Origin: Legionella lytica
Lineage (GTDB): Bacteria; Pseudomonadota; Gammaproteobacteria; Legionellales; Legionellaceae
Reading direction: 5' to 3'
NCBI RefSeq assembly: GCF_023921225.1
Contig: NZ_CP071527.1
Coordinates: 2,993,501-3,057,500 of the forward strand
Length of the DNA stretch: 64,000 nucleotides
Below the pieces are notes generated by a model. That model searched no databases. It was not told the origin of the DNA and worked only from the letters and a program-made list of their open reading frames with translations. The position numbers were made by a program, and so were the translations under genes. Below are positions 16,623-24,612 of this stretch, piece after piece; position 1 is the first letter of the stretch; each line of letters begins with the position of its first letter.

Positions 16623-16800
16623 CCAAGCATGGTAAAGATAAGCTCTAAGTCTGTCATATGATCCCGTAAATTAGCGTTTTGATTTTGAAGGTAGGTTTTT
16701 ATATTGCTTATACTCACTGGGTGTCATACCGAATGTTGCTTTAGAAATTTCCGACGTTAAAATGGCATAGTCTCTTTGACTGGTCATGCCACATTCTAAA
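16619..16800 (-). pseudogene. Bro-N/DinD-like protein, C-terminal fragment with a frameshift
   Basis: Reading leftward from about 16800, the frame gives ECGMTSQRDYAILTSEISKA then TFGMTPSEYKQYKNL, a conserved block of Bro-N/DinD-like proteins. It hits a stop, but the next frame continues with NANLRDHMTDLELIFTMLG, the block that normally follows in this family. One frameshift near 16680 separates them. The N-terminal 190 or so residues are absent here. A matching N-terminal scrap lies at 5609-5704 on the same strand, on the other side of the biosynthetic cluster. Confidence 0.65.
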
Positions 16801-16859
16801 TAGCTATAAAAAGACAAATTGATGACTCTGCTTCAGTAGTGAATATGGCATGTGGTTGC

Positions 16860-17378
16860 CTATGTGAAATAACAGCTCCCACTAATAGCTAAAGAGCGCA
16901 TATACATATCTGCTTCATGCAACTCCAATTCATTGAATACTTTAATTCCATTGTCATTTAATAATTGGGCTGTAACCCCAGATCCTGGAATAATTTTCCC
17001 ACTAAAACTACCATCATATACTGTAGTGTTCCCGCAAGATGGGCTATCCTTTTTAAGGACAGCTATTTTTATATTAAACTTTTTTGCAAGTGAGAGTGCA
17101 TTAAATGCACCTTTAATAAAGGCATCAGTCCTATCAATACCCTTGTGAGTAGATACTTTTGCTTTGCCCCTCAATACATCGTTTGCAGTTCCATAAATTA
17201 TTTCACTAGAAGGCCTTGGAATAGGGAGCCCTGCTGATACCTCAGGACAAATAGATACAATCCTGCCTTCTTTGGCCCATCTATCAATTATTTGGCTATG
17301 GCATGGGGCATCACCTCCATGATATCGAACTTTTAGCCCAACTAAGCATCCACTAATCAAGACTTTCTCAATTTCCAT
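16860..17378 (-). CDS. DUF523 family protein (TudS-like, possible iron-sulfur desulfurase)
   Basis: A 172-residue DUF523 protein. Conserved cysteines are in ISGCLVGLKVRYHGG (C10), SICPEVSAGLPIPRP (C44) and KKDSPSCGN (about C115), which in the characterised member TudS bind a [4Fe-4S] cluster used to remove sulfur from 2-thiouracil. The family's SEI and HKGIDRTDAFIKGA segments are present. The start at ATG 17378 has CAGGAG upstream. It stands alone. A desulfurase role is by family only; other DUF523 substrates are not known. Confidence 0.8.
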   Translation of the reverse strand: MEIEKVLISGCLVGLKVRYHGGDAPCHSQIIDRWAKEGRIVSICPEVSAGLPIPRPSSEIIYGTANDVLRGKAKVSTHKGIDRTDAFIKGAFNALSLAKKFNIKIAVLKKDSPSCGNTTVYDGSFSGKIIPGSGVTAQLLNDNGIKVFNELELHEADMYMRSLAISGSCYFT

Positions 17379-17661
17379 ACCAACTCCTGATTAAATTGAA
17401 TGTTCAAATAAATTCTTTACGTACTGTATGGTTTAGGCGTCATGATATACCGGCATTCTAAATAAATATGATACTTTTTAAACTCATTAAGTTATAACAA
17501 CTCCAAGTATCCTACGAGTTTGCCATAGTGAATATCATAATACACTTAATCATGAACTATTTCTTAGAGGAGAGCTGCAGATCATAGTTTCAAATTATCA
17601 ATTAAATTTTCTACTGGCAATCCCTCGCATTTTCATTCAATTCTGATCCTGGCTGATATTT

Positions 17662-17850
17662 TTAAGATTCAGAATCGTTTGGCCAGCCATTAATTTTAAT
17701 ATTTAAATGATTCAACAACCCGATAACATCTGGAAATGAAAAACTAGCATTAGTTAATGTATTATGTTGGATATCATGTTGTAATTCACTGCATTCGTAA
17801 AAATCAGCTTGTTTTAGATTCGTATGCATGAACAAGCTATTTACTCAGAG
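17662..17850 (-). pseudogene. Pentapeptide-repeat protein, C-terminal remnant
   Basis: The gene-free stretch 17379-17988 holds this remnant and nothing else I recognise. Read leftward it gives FMHTNLKQADFYECSE then SFSFPDVIGLLNHLNIKI and ends WPNDSES, nearly the same as the end of the pentapeptide-repeat gene at 26069-26686 (LFMHTSLKRANF ... SFPDVIGLLNHLNIKI ... WPDDFES). Upstream the frame breaks within a few codons. It is a decayed paralogue or a partial duplication. Confidence 0.75.
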
Positions 17851-17988
17851 TCAGGAATTGCATTGAGGCCATTACCTAACGACGCTCATAAGAAACATCA
17901 GGCCATGGGTTCCACCTACTATTGCTTAATCTAGTCAACACATCATAAAATTATTTAACCAATAGTAATAACATGTACGAGAATCAGC

Positions 17989-18930
17989 ATGAGTTTTCTT
18001 TTTTCAGCTAAACGATACTTATTTCTAATTATGATGAGTCTCTTTTTCGTTATTAATGGATTTGCAGCAACCTCGACTGATCAAGCAATAGCTCTTCAAA
18101 AAAGATTAGCAGAACTTGAGGCTTCATCCAAAGGGCGAATAGGAGTTTATGCAATTAATACAGCAAACAATACCTCCATTGGCTATAGGGAAAATGAACG
18201 CTTTCCTACAGGTTGTACTTCCAAAGTAATCGGTGTGGCCGCTATTCTTCGTCAGAGTATGGATGAGCGTGCTTTGTTGTCGCAAAAAATAAACTACACA
18301 AAGAACGATTTAGTCAATTGGAATCCCATTACTGAAAAATATCTCTCCTCGGGCATGACCGTTAAGCAATTATGTGCTGCTTCCATTAGCTACAGCGACA
18401 ATACCGCAATGAACCTTTTAGTTAAAAAAATGGGAGGATTAGAACAAATGACTCTCTTTGCTCACTCTATTGGCAATACGTCCTTTCGTCAAGATAATGG
18501 CTGGCCAGAAGAAGCCTATTCTGGCGGAAAGGGTAATTTAAAAGATAGTTCAACGCCCAAAGATATGGCTAAAAGTTTACACAAGTTGGCATTTTCTGGC
18601 GCGTTGGCAAAACCTCAAAAAGAGATGCTAATTTCCTGGTTGAAAGACAATACAACAGGTGATTTACGGATTAAGGCAGGCCTTCCGAAAGAATGGATTG
18701 TGGCAGATAAAACGGGAACTGGTGGCGCGTATGGTACCACCAATGATCTTGGAATTATCTGGCCGCCAAAATGTGCTCCAATTATCATGGCAATTTATTA
18801 TACGAGCGATGCGAAAAATGCAGTAAAACGAGAGGATATTGTCGCCTCAGTTACACATTTATTAATCAATCAATTGGCCCAAAGTGATCGATGCATCAGA
18901 AAAAATATCGGGCAAATTAAGAAAGTTTAG
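17989..18930 (+). CDS. Class A beta-lactamase-like protein with Cys at the catalytic Ser position
   Basis: A 313-residue exported protein: signal peptide to about residue 26 (LFFVINGFAA). It has the class A fold motifs SDN (S136-D137-N138) and KTG (K241-T242-G243, in DKTGTGGAYGTTNDLGIIWPP). The active-site block reads FPTGCTSKV: aligned with FPMMSTFKV of TEM or FPLCSSFKG of KPC, Cys76 takes the place of Ser70, and K79 is Lys73. The C76-to-S136 distance is 60, as in TEM (70 to 130). The omega loop reads GWPEEAY, so Glu166 is replaced or displaced by one or two residues. The codon is TGT, so this is not a misreading. It may be a non-lactamase thiol enzyme or a penicillin-binding relic. Confidence 0.85.
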   Translation: MSFLFSAKRYLFLIMMSLFFVINGFAATSTDQAIALQKRLAELEASSKGRIGVYAINTANNTSIGYRENERFPTGCTSKVIGVAAILRQSMDERALLSQKINYTKNDLVNWNPITEKYLSSGMTVKQLCAASISYSDNTAMNLLVKKMGGLEQMTLFAHSIGNTSFRQDNGWPEEAYSGGKGNLKDSSTPKDMAKSLHKLAFSGALAKPQKEMLISWLKDNTTGDLRIKAGLPKEWIVADKTGTGGAYGTTNDLGIIWPPKCAPIIMAIYYTSDAKNAVKREDIVASVTHLLINQLAQSDRCIRKNIGQIKKV

Positions 18931-18959
18931 CTCCCGACTACCTTTAAAACTCTCCCCAA

Positions 18960-18984
18960 ATTACCGCGGCTTAACCGCGGTAAT
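18960..18984. terminator. Hairpin after the beta-lactamase-like gene
   Basis: ATTACCGCGG (18960-18969) and CCGCGGTAAT (18975-18984) form a perfect 10-bp stem with a 5-base loop, 30 bp after the stop codon. No clear T run follows, so termination efficiency is uncertain. Confidence 0.55.
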
Positions 18985-19106
18985 TCAGCTTTCCCTATAA
19001 GCTGCAAGATACATATTTTGGTCTAGCTAGAGCCATTAAGGCGTTATCCTACCAATAAAAGTCATGAGCTCAACCTATGCTGGTTTTTAGCAAACGCTCT
19101 TTTTAT

Positions 19107-19135
19107 TTGATAAAAAACCCACACCATTGTACAAT
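19107..19135 (+). promoter_or_regulatory. Probable sigma-70 promoter of the caspase-like gene
   Basis: TTGATA (19107-19112) and TACAAT (19130-19135) with a 17-bp spacer. A TTAA-rich block (ATTAAGTTAATTAGTTAAAC) lies just downstream at about 19144-19163 and may be a regulator site. The start codon is about 70 bp after the expected transcription start. Confidence 0.55.
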
Positions 19136-19212
19136 ATACCCCCATTAAGTTAATTAGTTAAACTTAACGCGCAAAAGCACTTTTGCTCTTTGATTTAAGA
19201 GGATTGTTATAT

Positions 19213-20175
19213 ATGAAAAGACGTGTTTGGGTTATTCGAGTAGGCGATCACTGGTTTTTAAGACATGTTCGTGATCTTTATGAAACCTTAACATCCACGT
19301 ATAGTTCTAGTGATCAGCCTCGAGGAATTTTATCTGTCTTTCCCAAAGAGATGCCATCCCCTTTTTGGTTTAGAAAACAGCAAAAAGGCGTAGATAATTT
19401 AGCATGTTATTTAAAGGATAGGGAATCTGAACGCTCATTTAGCGAAATACTCAATGAAGACACCGACTTAAAAATTTATATTGCCGGACATTGTTCGAAA
19501 GGTTCGTCTACACTTCAATCTCTGGAAACAGACATTAAATTAATTTTTGATGTTCAAGTGCAGACAATAGCAAGACAGTTGCATGAGTTATTTCTTAAGA
19601 CTCAGGTTAATCCAACCGTAGCCAAGCCAATAAAAATAAGTTTAATTAGCTGCTATGCGGCAACACCAGGGGATGGAAAAGATTCCTTCGCGGTCCAATT
19701 ACTAGAGCAGCTTCATCGCTTAGGCCATGAGCATATTTTAGTAAAAGCAAGAGAAGAAGCGGTTTCTGCTCCTATCTTTGGTAAAAAATACACCTCAGGG
19801 AAGAAAGAGCATTTCTACCTTGATACAGCAACCATTTACCAAGTAGAAAAAAAGAATGACTTACATAACTTAGTTTTAAAAACCCTTAAATCATGTCATT
19901 CAAAAACCAAAGTTTCCTCGAAAAGAGCTTATCTTGAATCATGCTTAGAGGAAATAGAGAAAATTGGATATCCGAGTAAAGAAGAACAAATTACCGCGTT
20001 AAAAACAATCATCGCGAAGGCCTCCAGTAATGCCGAAGTACAACAATACCAATATGGTACTGGGTGGTTTATGCGCTTATTTAACTTGCAGTCTAATACA
20101 GCGAAAACCTTAAAACATCTTGAAAATGAGTTAAATGACAGGGCTGATCTCTACTCTGAAATTAAAAAATTATAA
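19213..20175 (+). CDS. Effector candidate with a caspase-like (clan CD) cysteine protease signature
   Basis: A 320-residue orphan, taken from ATG 19213 (GAGG about 9 bp upstream). I do not recognise a named family. Two blocks stand out: LKIYIAGHCSKGSSTL (H93) and, 53 residues later, PIKISLISCYAATPGDGKDS (C147). A hydrophobic strand ending in H-[GC] followed about 50 residues later by a hydrophobic strand ending in C is the layout of clan CD peptidases (caspases, C80, clostripain). The C-terminal 100 residues are helical and lysine-rich. No signal peptide is seen, as expected for a Dot/Icm substrate. Both the fold and effector status are inference. Confidence 0.5.
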   Translation: MKRRVWVIRVGDHWFLRHVRDLYETLTSTYSSSDQPRGILSVFPKEMPSPFWFRKQQKGVDNLACYLKDRESERSFSEILNEDTDLKIYIAGHCSKGSSTLQSLETDIKLIFDVQVQTIARQLHELFLKTQVNPTVAKPIKISLISCYAATPGDGKDSFAVQLLEQLHRLGHEHILVKAREEAVSAPIFGKKYTSGKKEHFYLDTATIYQVEKKNDLHNLVLKTLKSCHSKTKVSSKRAYLESCLEEIEKIGYPSKEEQITALKTIIAKASSNAEVQQYQYGTGWFMRLFNLQSNTAKTLKHLENELNDRADLYSEIKKL

Positions 20176-20183
20176 GGTCGTAG

Positions 20184-20202
20184 GTCGGGCCCATGACCCG
20201 AC
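20184..20202. repeat. Short palindromic intergenic repeat (GTCGGG/CCCGAC)
   Basis: GTCGGG and CCCGAC with a 7-base loop, 9 bp after the preceding stop, in the context taggtcgggcccatgacccgac. It resembles REP-like palindromes and may also act as a terminator stem. Confidence 0.45.
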
Positions 20203-20284
20203 ACTGCCTATCACAAGTCAAATCGTTATCGTTCCCCAGAACCAAGTCGTATTATGCATTGAAGCCATTGTAGCTTGTTGTGAG

Positions 20285-20959
20285 CTAATGCACCAAAATA
20301 TAGGGGTGTTGCTTCTTATCAAGCCAATGGAGCATCATTAATAAAGGTTTTTTATCCAACGCAACACATCCCGCTGTTGGCGTATTTGGCGAACGCCACA
20401 AATGAATAAAAATGGCGCTACCAGCTCCTGCGGTGGTTGGATTCATGTTGTAGTTAACGATGGCACCATAAGTGTATGGTTCTGTTAACATTGTTTCATA
20501 ACTTTTCGCATCAGTTGGACCCAAAACCCATGCGTTATAGTCTTTATGATGGATATCATCGATGAATTTGTCATCTTTGGTGATGTATTTATAATCCATT
20601 TTCAGAGCTAAGGGATGCGTTCCAAATGCTTCACCAATCGGGTATAAACCTATAGGGGTTTTTAAATCGCCCTCTTTTTTCTCTCCAGGCAAAGCAATCC
20701 CATTTTTTCCAATAACAGCATGAAAGGATGTGCGGAACTTTGGCTTCCACAAAGCACCTTGTCGTTGGCATAAGGTCACCTTCGCGTTAACGCCCCCTAA
20801 TGATTTAACCACAATAATTTGTGACGGGCGTGGCAGTATTTTTTTTACCTGTTGAGATGTGCTCAACATTTGGCAAGGAGCACTCGCCGCGATTGAAACC
20901 GTGCTGATTGACACTAAAATAGGAAAAATTACTAAGGATATCTGATACTTATAGCTCAT
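20285..20959 (-). CDS. L,D-transpeptidase (YkuD) family protein
   Basis: A 224-residue exported protein with a signal peptide (SLVIFPILVSISTVSIAASA, cut near residue 25). The YkuD catalytic motif is near the end: FIHLWRSPNTPTAGCVALD, with the His and nucleophile Cys in the expected HxxxxxxxxTAGC form. Upstream are GEKKEGDLKTPIGLYPIGEAFG and NAWVLGPTDA, which fit the YafK/ErfK-like branch. These periplasmic enzymes make 3-3 crosslinks in peptidoglycan or attach proteins to it. It is convergent with the caspase-like gene and divergent from the NlpC/P60 gene, another wall enzyme. Confidence 0.85.
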   Translation of the reverse strand: MSYKYQISLVIFPILVSISTVSIAASAPCQMLSTSQQVKKILPRPSQIIVVKSLGGVNAKVTLCQRQGALWKPKFRTSFHAVIGKNGIALPGEKKEGDLKTPIGLYPIGEAFGTHPLALKMDYKYITKDDKFIDDIHHKDYNAWVLGPTDAKSYETMLTEPYTYGAIVNYNMNPTTAGAGSAIFIHLWRSPNTPTAGCVALDKKPLLMMLHWLDKKQHPYILVH

Positions 20960-21045
20960 TTACAATCACCAAAAACTGACCAACAAATTGACACATAGCT
21001 CATTTAACGGTATCCTGCAGCTCTTTTATTGTGAAGCAGAGTGTT

Positions 21046-22551
21046 ATGAACTATAGCATGTTTAGTATGCGGCATTTAATGAAATTTATTCTTGCACCAT
21101 TCTTATTCTTCAAATTTGCCTTAAGCTTTGCAATGGAAATACCCATTTATGATTTTCCCCTCACGGCATACTCTCAAAATGCTAATGACTATTTATCTCC
21201 AAATGACGAGAACTACAATAAAGCCCTATTAAACTCTGAATATCAAAATGCACAATTGAAACAGTTTTACGCGCATTATTACTCAACTGAGACTCAAGGA
21301 TTGTCACCATGGAGTCAACAAATGGTAATGTCCACATTACCCTTGGTGAAAAAAATTGAATCCGAACTATTAGACGATTTTAACAATCAAACCAAAGCGA
21401 ATGAAGACAAGCATTATGCTGAAAACTTCAAAGAGCACGACCAAGCTTGGTGGAGTAAAATTAGAGATAACATGGATTTATATGCTCTAGCCCTAAGTGA
21501 GTTCAAAGAAGAAAATAGAGCGATTGCCGTTGCAAATACTTATGCACGTGCCTTGCCTGATACCGCACCTGATTTTTTTCATGCCAGTCTACCTGGTCAA
21601 GGATTCCCTTTTGATAACTTGCAAGAGTCAGCAATTTGGGCTGGTACGCCACTCTACGTTTTTAGTGTATCGAAAGACAAAGCTTGGTCATTAGTTTTAA
21701 CACCCGATGGCTATTTTTGCTGGGTTAAAACTAATGATATAGCCTATGCTTCTCCTGAGTTTATTAAGCATTGGCAAACTGCTGCACAACGCCAGCTGAT
21801 TGCGGTCACCCAAACAGAAACAAGCATTGTTGATGCGCAACAGCAATTCCAATTCACTGGATATATTGGCGCGATATTCCCCATGCTTGAACAAAATAGT
21901 CAACAGACCACTATTTTAATTCCCGTCAAAAATCAACAGAATCAAGCCATAATAAAAATTGGCCTTATCAATACCAACGCATCCAGCCTAATGCCATTAA
22001 CCGCCACTCCTAAAAACCTAGTCAAAATCATTAACCAATTACAAAATAGACCCTATGGCTGGGGTGGGGCCTTTTTCTTTAATGATTGCTCTCAAGAACT
22101 TAAAAGTATATTCACCCCTTTTGGTATTTGGCTTCCTAGAAATTCAGCGCAACAAGCTCGACTCAGTTCAACCCTAGACTTGTCAAAAAATACGGTTGAT
22201 GAACGCATCCGCTTGCTCAAAGAAAAAGGGCATCCCCTGATGACCATTATTTATATTAATGGCCACGTAATGCTGTATCTTGGTACTAAAGATATAAATG
22301 AGAATAAAGCCACTGCCATTACCTATCAAAATGTATGGGGCTTGTCTCCTGAAAGTCGTGACAAGCGCTATGTCATTGGCCAGTCATTATTTTTCCCGCT
22401 GTTGAAGCAGTATCCAGAAACCCCAGATGCAGGCTCTCTCGCGAGCAAAGCTCATTTTAAATTAATTTATCTTGATGAACTTAATTTAAAGGCAAATTCA
22501 CCCCAGGGTTTTGTGAGTAGTTTTTTAAAACAACGAACGGTTGCAAATTAA
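21046..22551 (+). CDS. NlpC/P60 family peptidoglycan endopeptidase with SH3-like domains
   Basis: About 501 residues starting at ATG 21046 (a GTG at 21031 is also possible). A signal segment MKFILAPFLFFKFALSFA is near the start. The middle carries SH3b-like strands (WAGTPLYVFSVSKDKAWSLVLTP). The catalytic domain is at about 330-430: RPYGWGGAFFFNDCSQEL with the nucleophile Cys, and INGHVMLYLGTK with the His. This layout resembles the SH3-NlpC/P60 murein peptidases (YkfC-like) that cut between gamma-D-Glu and the diamino acid in recycling or wall remodelling. It is divergent from the L,D-transpeptidase. Confidence 0.8.
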   Translation: MNYSMFSMRHLMKFILAPFLFFKFALSFAMEIPIYDFPLTAYSQNANDYLSPNDENYNKALLNSEYQNAQLKQFYAHYYSTETQGLSPWSQQMVMSTLPLVKKIESELLDDFNNQTKANEDKHYAENFKEHDQAWWSKIRDNMDLYALALSEFKEENRAIAVANTYARALPDTAPDFFHASLPGQGFPFDNLQESAIWAGTPLYVFSVSKDKAWSLVLTPDGYFCWVKTNDIAYASPEFIKHWQTAAQRQLIAVTQTETSIVDAQQQFQFTGYIGAIFPMLEQNSQQTTILIPVKNQQNQAIIKIGLINTNASSLMPLTATPKNLVKIINQLQNRPYGWGGAFFFNDCSQELKSIFTPFGIWLPRNSAQQARLSSTLDLSKNTVDERIRLLKEKGHPLMTIIYINGHVMLYLGTKDINENKATAITYQNVWGLSPESRDKRYVIGQSLFFPLLKQYPETPDAGSLASKAHFKLIYLDELNLKANSPQGFVSSFLKQRTVAN

Positions 22552-22582
22552 GTACCCAAGTTTATTAACGCCAGATGGGGAA

Positions 22583-22617
22583 AGCCTGGATTACGCCTGC
22601 GGCTGCATCAAGGCTAC
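22583..22617. repeat. Imperfect palindromic repeat (agcctggatt...atcaaggcta type)
   Basis: agcctggattacgcctgcgg continues to gcatcaaggctac. It shares the gcctgcggctrcatcaaggctac core with 26767-26799 and the outer arms with 41662-41696. Confidence 0.55.
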
Positions 22618-22792
22618 AGGTGACTAAGATGGAGAGTTGGAAATACGACTGGTTATGCATAAATTAGCTCACAAACTGTTTTTCTGCTTGTTCTGCGCAC
22701 TAATTTCTTGTTATGAAATCCAGTCTTATGCAACAGCCCCCCTTTTCCAGCGATTATTCCCCTCTTGATGTCCTAAGCTACCGCTTAGGAAT

Positions 22793-23590
22793 TTAAGTGC
22801 CGGAAGGAGTCCAAATATCACCTTGTAAATACAATTGACTGTATCCCGATAAAATAACTCGATCCTCATTTAATTCACACCAAAGCTCTCCCTGACGCTC
22901 CCCACCTTGGTAGGCATGAATTTTTTTCTTATTAAGACGAGCACACCAATAAGGAGCAATAACACAATGCGCAGAACCGGTCACCGGATCCTCAGGAACA
23001 TCACAGCCTGGATAAAAACATCGTGAATACACATCCGCATCGGTTGCAGGAGCAGAAAAAATAATGCCTCGACATGCCATATTCGCTAATGCATTTAAAT
23101 CAGGTTTTGCCTGTTTAACGAGTTCGGCATCATTAAAAATACATAAGGTATCAAATGTACTTTGATAAACCTCATTTGGGGCTATTTTTATGGCGTCTAT
23201 GAGTTCAGGACTGGGCTCTATCTTCACCAAAGGTAGTGCCGGAAAATCCATCCGTAATAAGTTCCCATCGTTCCTTACGGTTAAAATGCCGCTTTTGCTT
23301 TTAAAACGGATTTCTTTTCCTTGATATCCTAACACCTCAAATAAGACAAAAGCGCTGGCTAAGGTCGCATGGCCACATAAGTCAACTTCGGTATTAGGCG
23401 TAAACCAGCGTATTTGATAATAGTCGCCATCAGGAACAATAAATGCCGTTTCAGACAAATTGTTTTCTCGAGCAATAAGCTGCATTAAACGGTCATCTAA
23501 CCAAGATTCTAATGGACAAACAGCTGCGGGATTTCCCATATATAAGGTAGAGGTAAACGCGTCTACCTGAAAAATTGGTTGCTTAATCAT
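22793..23590 (-). CDS. PhzF-family isomerase/epimerase-like protein
   Basis: A 265-residue PhzF-like protein (DAP-epimerase fold). Typical blocks are QVDAFTSTLYMGNPAAVCPL, ENNLSETAFIV with the catalytic Glu, IRWFTPNTEVDLCGHATLA and EDPVTGSAHCVI. ATG 23590 is chosen because homology begins there and upstream sequence holds the marR operator. PhzF isomerises a dihydro-anthranilate in phenazine synthesis, but most homologues, as here with no phz genes, have unknown substrates. It is divergent from a MarR regulator across a palindrome, so probably under its control. Confidence 0.88.
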   Translation of the reverse strand: MIKQPIFQVDAFTSTLYMGNPAAVCPLESWLDDRLMQLIARENNLSETAFIVPDGDYYQIRWFTPNTEVDLCGHATLASAFVLFEVLGYQGKEIRFKSKSGILTVRNDGNLLRMDFPALPLVKIEPSPELIDAIKIAPNEVYQSTFDTLCIFNDAELVKQAKPDLNALANMACRGIIFSAPATDADVYSRCFYPGCDVPEDPVTGSAHCVIAPYWCARLNKKKIHAYQGGERQGELWCELNEDRVILSGYSQLYLQGDIWTPSGT

Positions 23591-23624
23591 TACAAACCTC
23601 TTAAGTAGTAAACCTAGATTAATC

Positions 23625-23659
23625 TTACATAGCTTGCTAATATATAGCAAGCTATGTAA
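23625..23659. promoter_or_regulatory. Perfect palindrome, probable MarR operator
   Basis: TTACATAGCTTGCTA (23625-23639) and its exact reverse complement (23645-23659) flank a 5-bp centre. It lies 35 bp from the phzF-like start and 16 bp from the marR start, as expected for an autoregulated divergent MarR operator. Confidence 0.8.
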
Positions 23660-23675
23660 ATAATTATGAGAAAAA

Positions 23676-24080
23676 ATGTATCCATCAACGTTAATCAAAA
23701 AGGCTAGTCGCCTATTAATAAAAAGAGCCAATGAACTGTTAAAACCACACGGCCTTACTGATGCCTATACTTATTTTTTAATGGCGCTTTATCAACACGA
23801 TGGCTTAACTCAGTCTGAAATGTATAAGCAAATCGGCATCGAGCAGCCTACAGCAGTTAGAACGCTAGATCGCATGGAGCGTGATGGCCTGATTACAAGA
23901 ACCCCGAGCACGACAGATAGACGAGCCATTGAAATTAGACTGACCACAAAGGGGCGAGATTGCCAACACATTATTGAGCAATGCGCTGATGAGCTAAATC
24001 AATTTGCTTTAAATGGTTTTAAAGAAGATGAAAAAAACACCATAAAACAGCTTTTAAAAAAGTTAAATGATAATTTTTAA
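23676..24080 (+). CDS. MarR-family transcriptional regulator
   Basis: A 134-residue winged-helix protein. The recognition helix region is GLTQSEMYKQIGIEQPTAV then RTLDRMERDGLITRTPSTTDRRAIEIRLTTKG, which includes the wing DRR signature of MarR proteins. It should dimerise and bind the 35-bp palindrome just upstream, repressing itself and the divergent phzF-like gene until a ligand binds. A ligand cannot be predicted. Confidence 0.9.
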   Translation: MYPSTLIKKASRLLIKRANELLKPHGLTDAYTYFLMALYQHDGLTQSEMYKQIGIEQPTAVRTLDRMERDGLITRTPSTTDRRAIEIRLTTKGRDCQHIIEQCADELNQFALNGFKEDEKNTIKQLLKKLNDNF

Positions 24081-24128
24081 GCATAAGCTTGATAAAGCAA
24101 GGCGCAATCAAAGTTTTCATTATCCAAG

Positions 24129-24168
24129 CCCGCCTAAGTGATACGACTTTGTCCGTGACCTAGGCGGG
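24129..24168. terminator. Hairpin after marR
   Basis: CCCGCCTA (24129-24136) and TAGGCGGG (24161-24168) form a perfect 8-bp stem with a 24-base loop, 49 bp after the marR stop. The loop contains a second weak stem. The rest of the gene-free stretch 24081-24612 holds the ADH scrap at 24193-24270 and otherwise nothing I recognise. Confidence 0.4.
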
Positions 24169-24192
24169 AAATAATGAGTACACTGTTCCCAA

Positions 24193-24270
24193 TTAAAATT
24201 TAATTTCAACCGGTTTAATATCTGGAATAGGAACATCTTCAAGTACTAAGGGTTGGTGATATTGATGCAT
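24193..24270 (-). pseudogene. Scrap of a zinc-type alcohol dehydrogenase N-terminus
   Basis: The minus strand encodes MHQYHQPLVLEDVPIPDIKP followed by VEIKF and a stop. This matches the first strand of medium-chain zinc alcohol dehydrogenases (usual form: HxxxxPLxxxEVPxPxxxPGEVLVKV). The conserved Gly of PGE is Val, and the frame stops at once. It is a 25-codon relic with no Cys or Zn ligands. Confidence 0.45.
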
Positions 24271-24612
24271 ACGTGCGGCAACATTCGAGGCTCTCCTACT
24301 AATCCATTAGAGCTGTTTGCAATTATAGCCCGAAAAATGAGAAATAGTTTTATTTTGCTCTTGCAATAAAATTGTCTGAATGATAGCCTGAAAGACCACT
24401 ATAAATACGTTAAATATTTTAAATGACCAATTCAGCTTTTAACAATAACATCGCTGTCTTGCCTTTGCAGGTACCTGGTCTTTTATTATCTATTTTTTTT
24501 GTGATCCTTCTCTACGAGTCGTTCGCCTGGTAGGAATTCCATCTGCGCCCTTCCAGGCGTAGATCTCTGTCAGATGAACAATTTTCTCGTTTTAATTTTT
24601 GAGGACAGGATC

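Noticed and set aside
22793..23590. PhzF-like gene as part of a phenazine pathway.
   Set aside because: No other phz genes are in the window, and PhzF-fold proteins are widespread with other functions.
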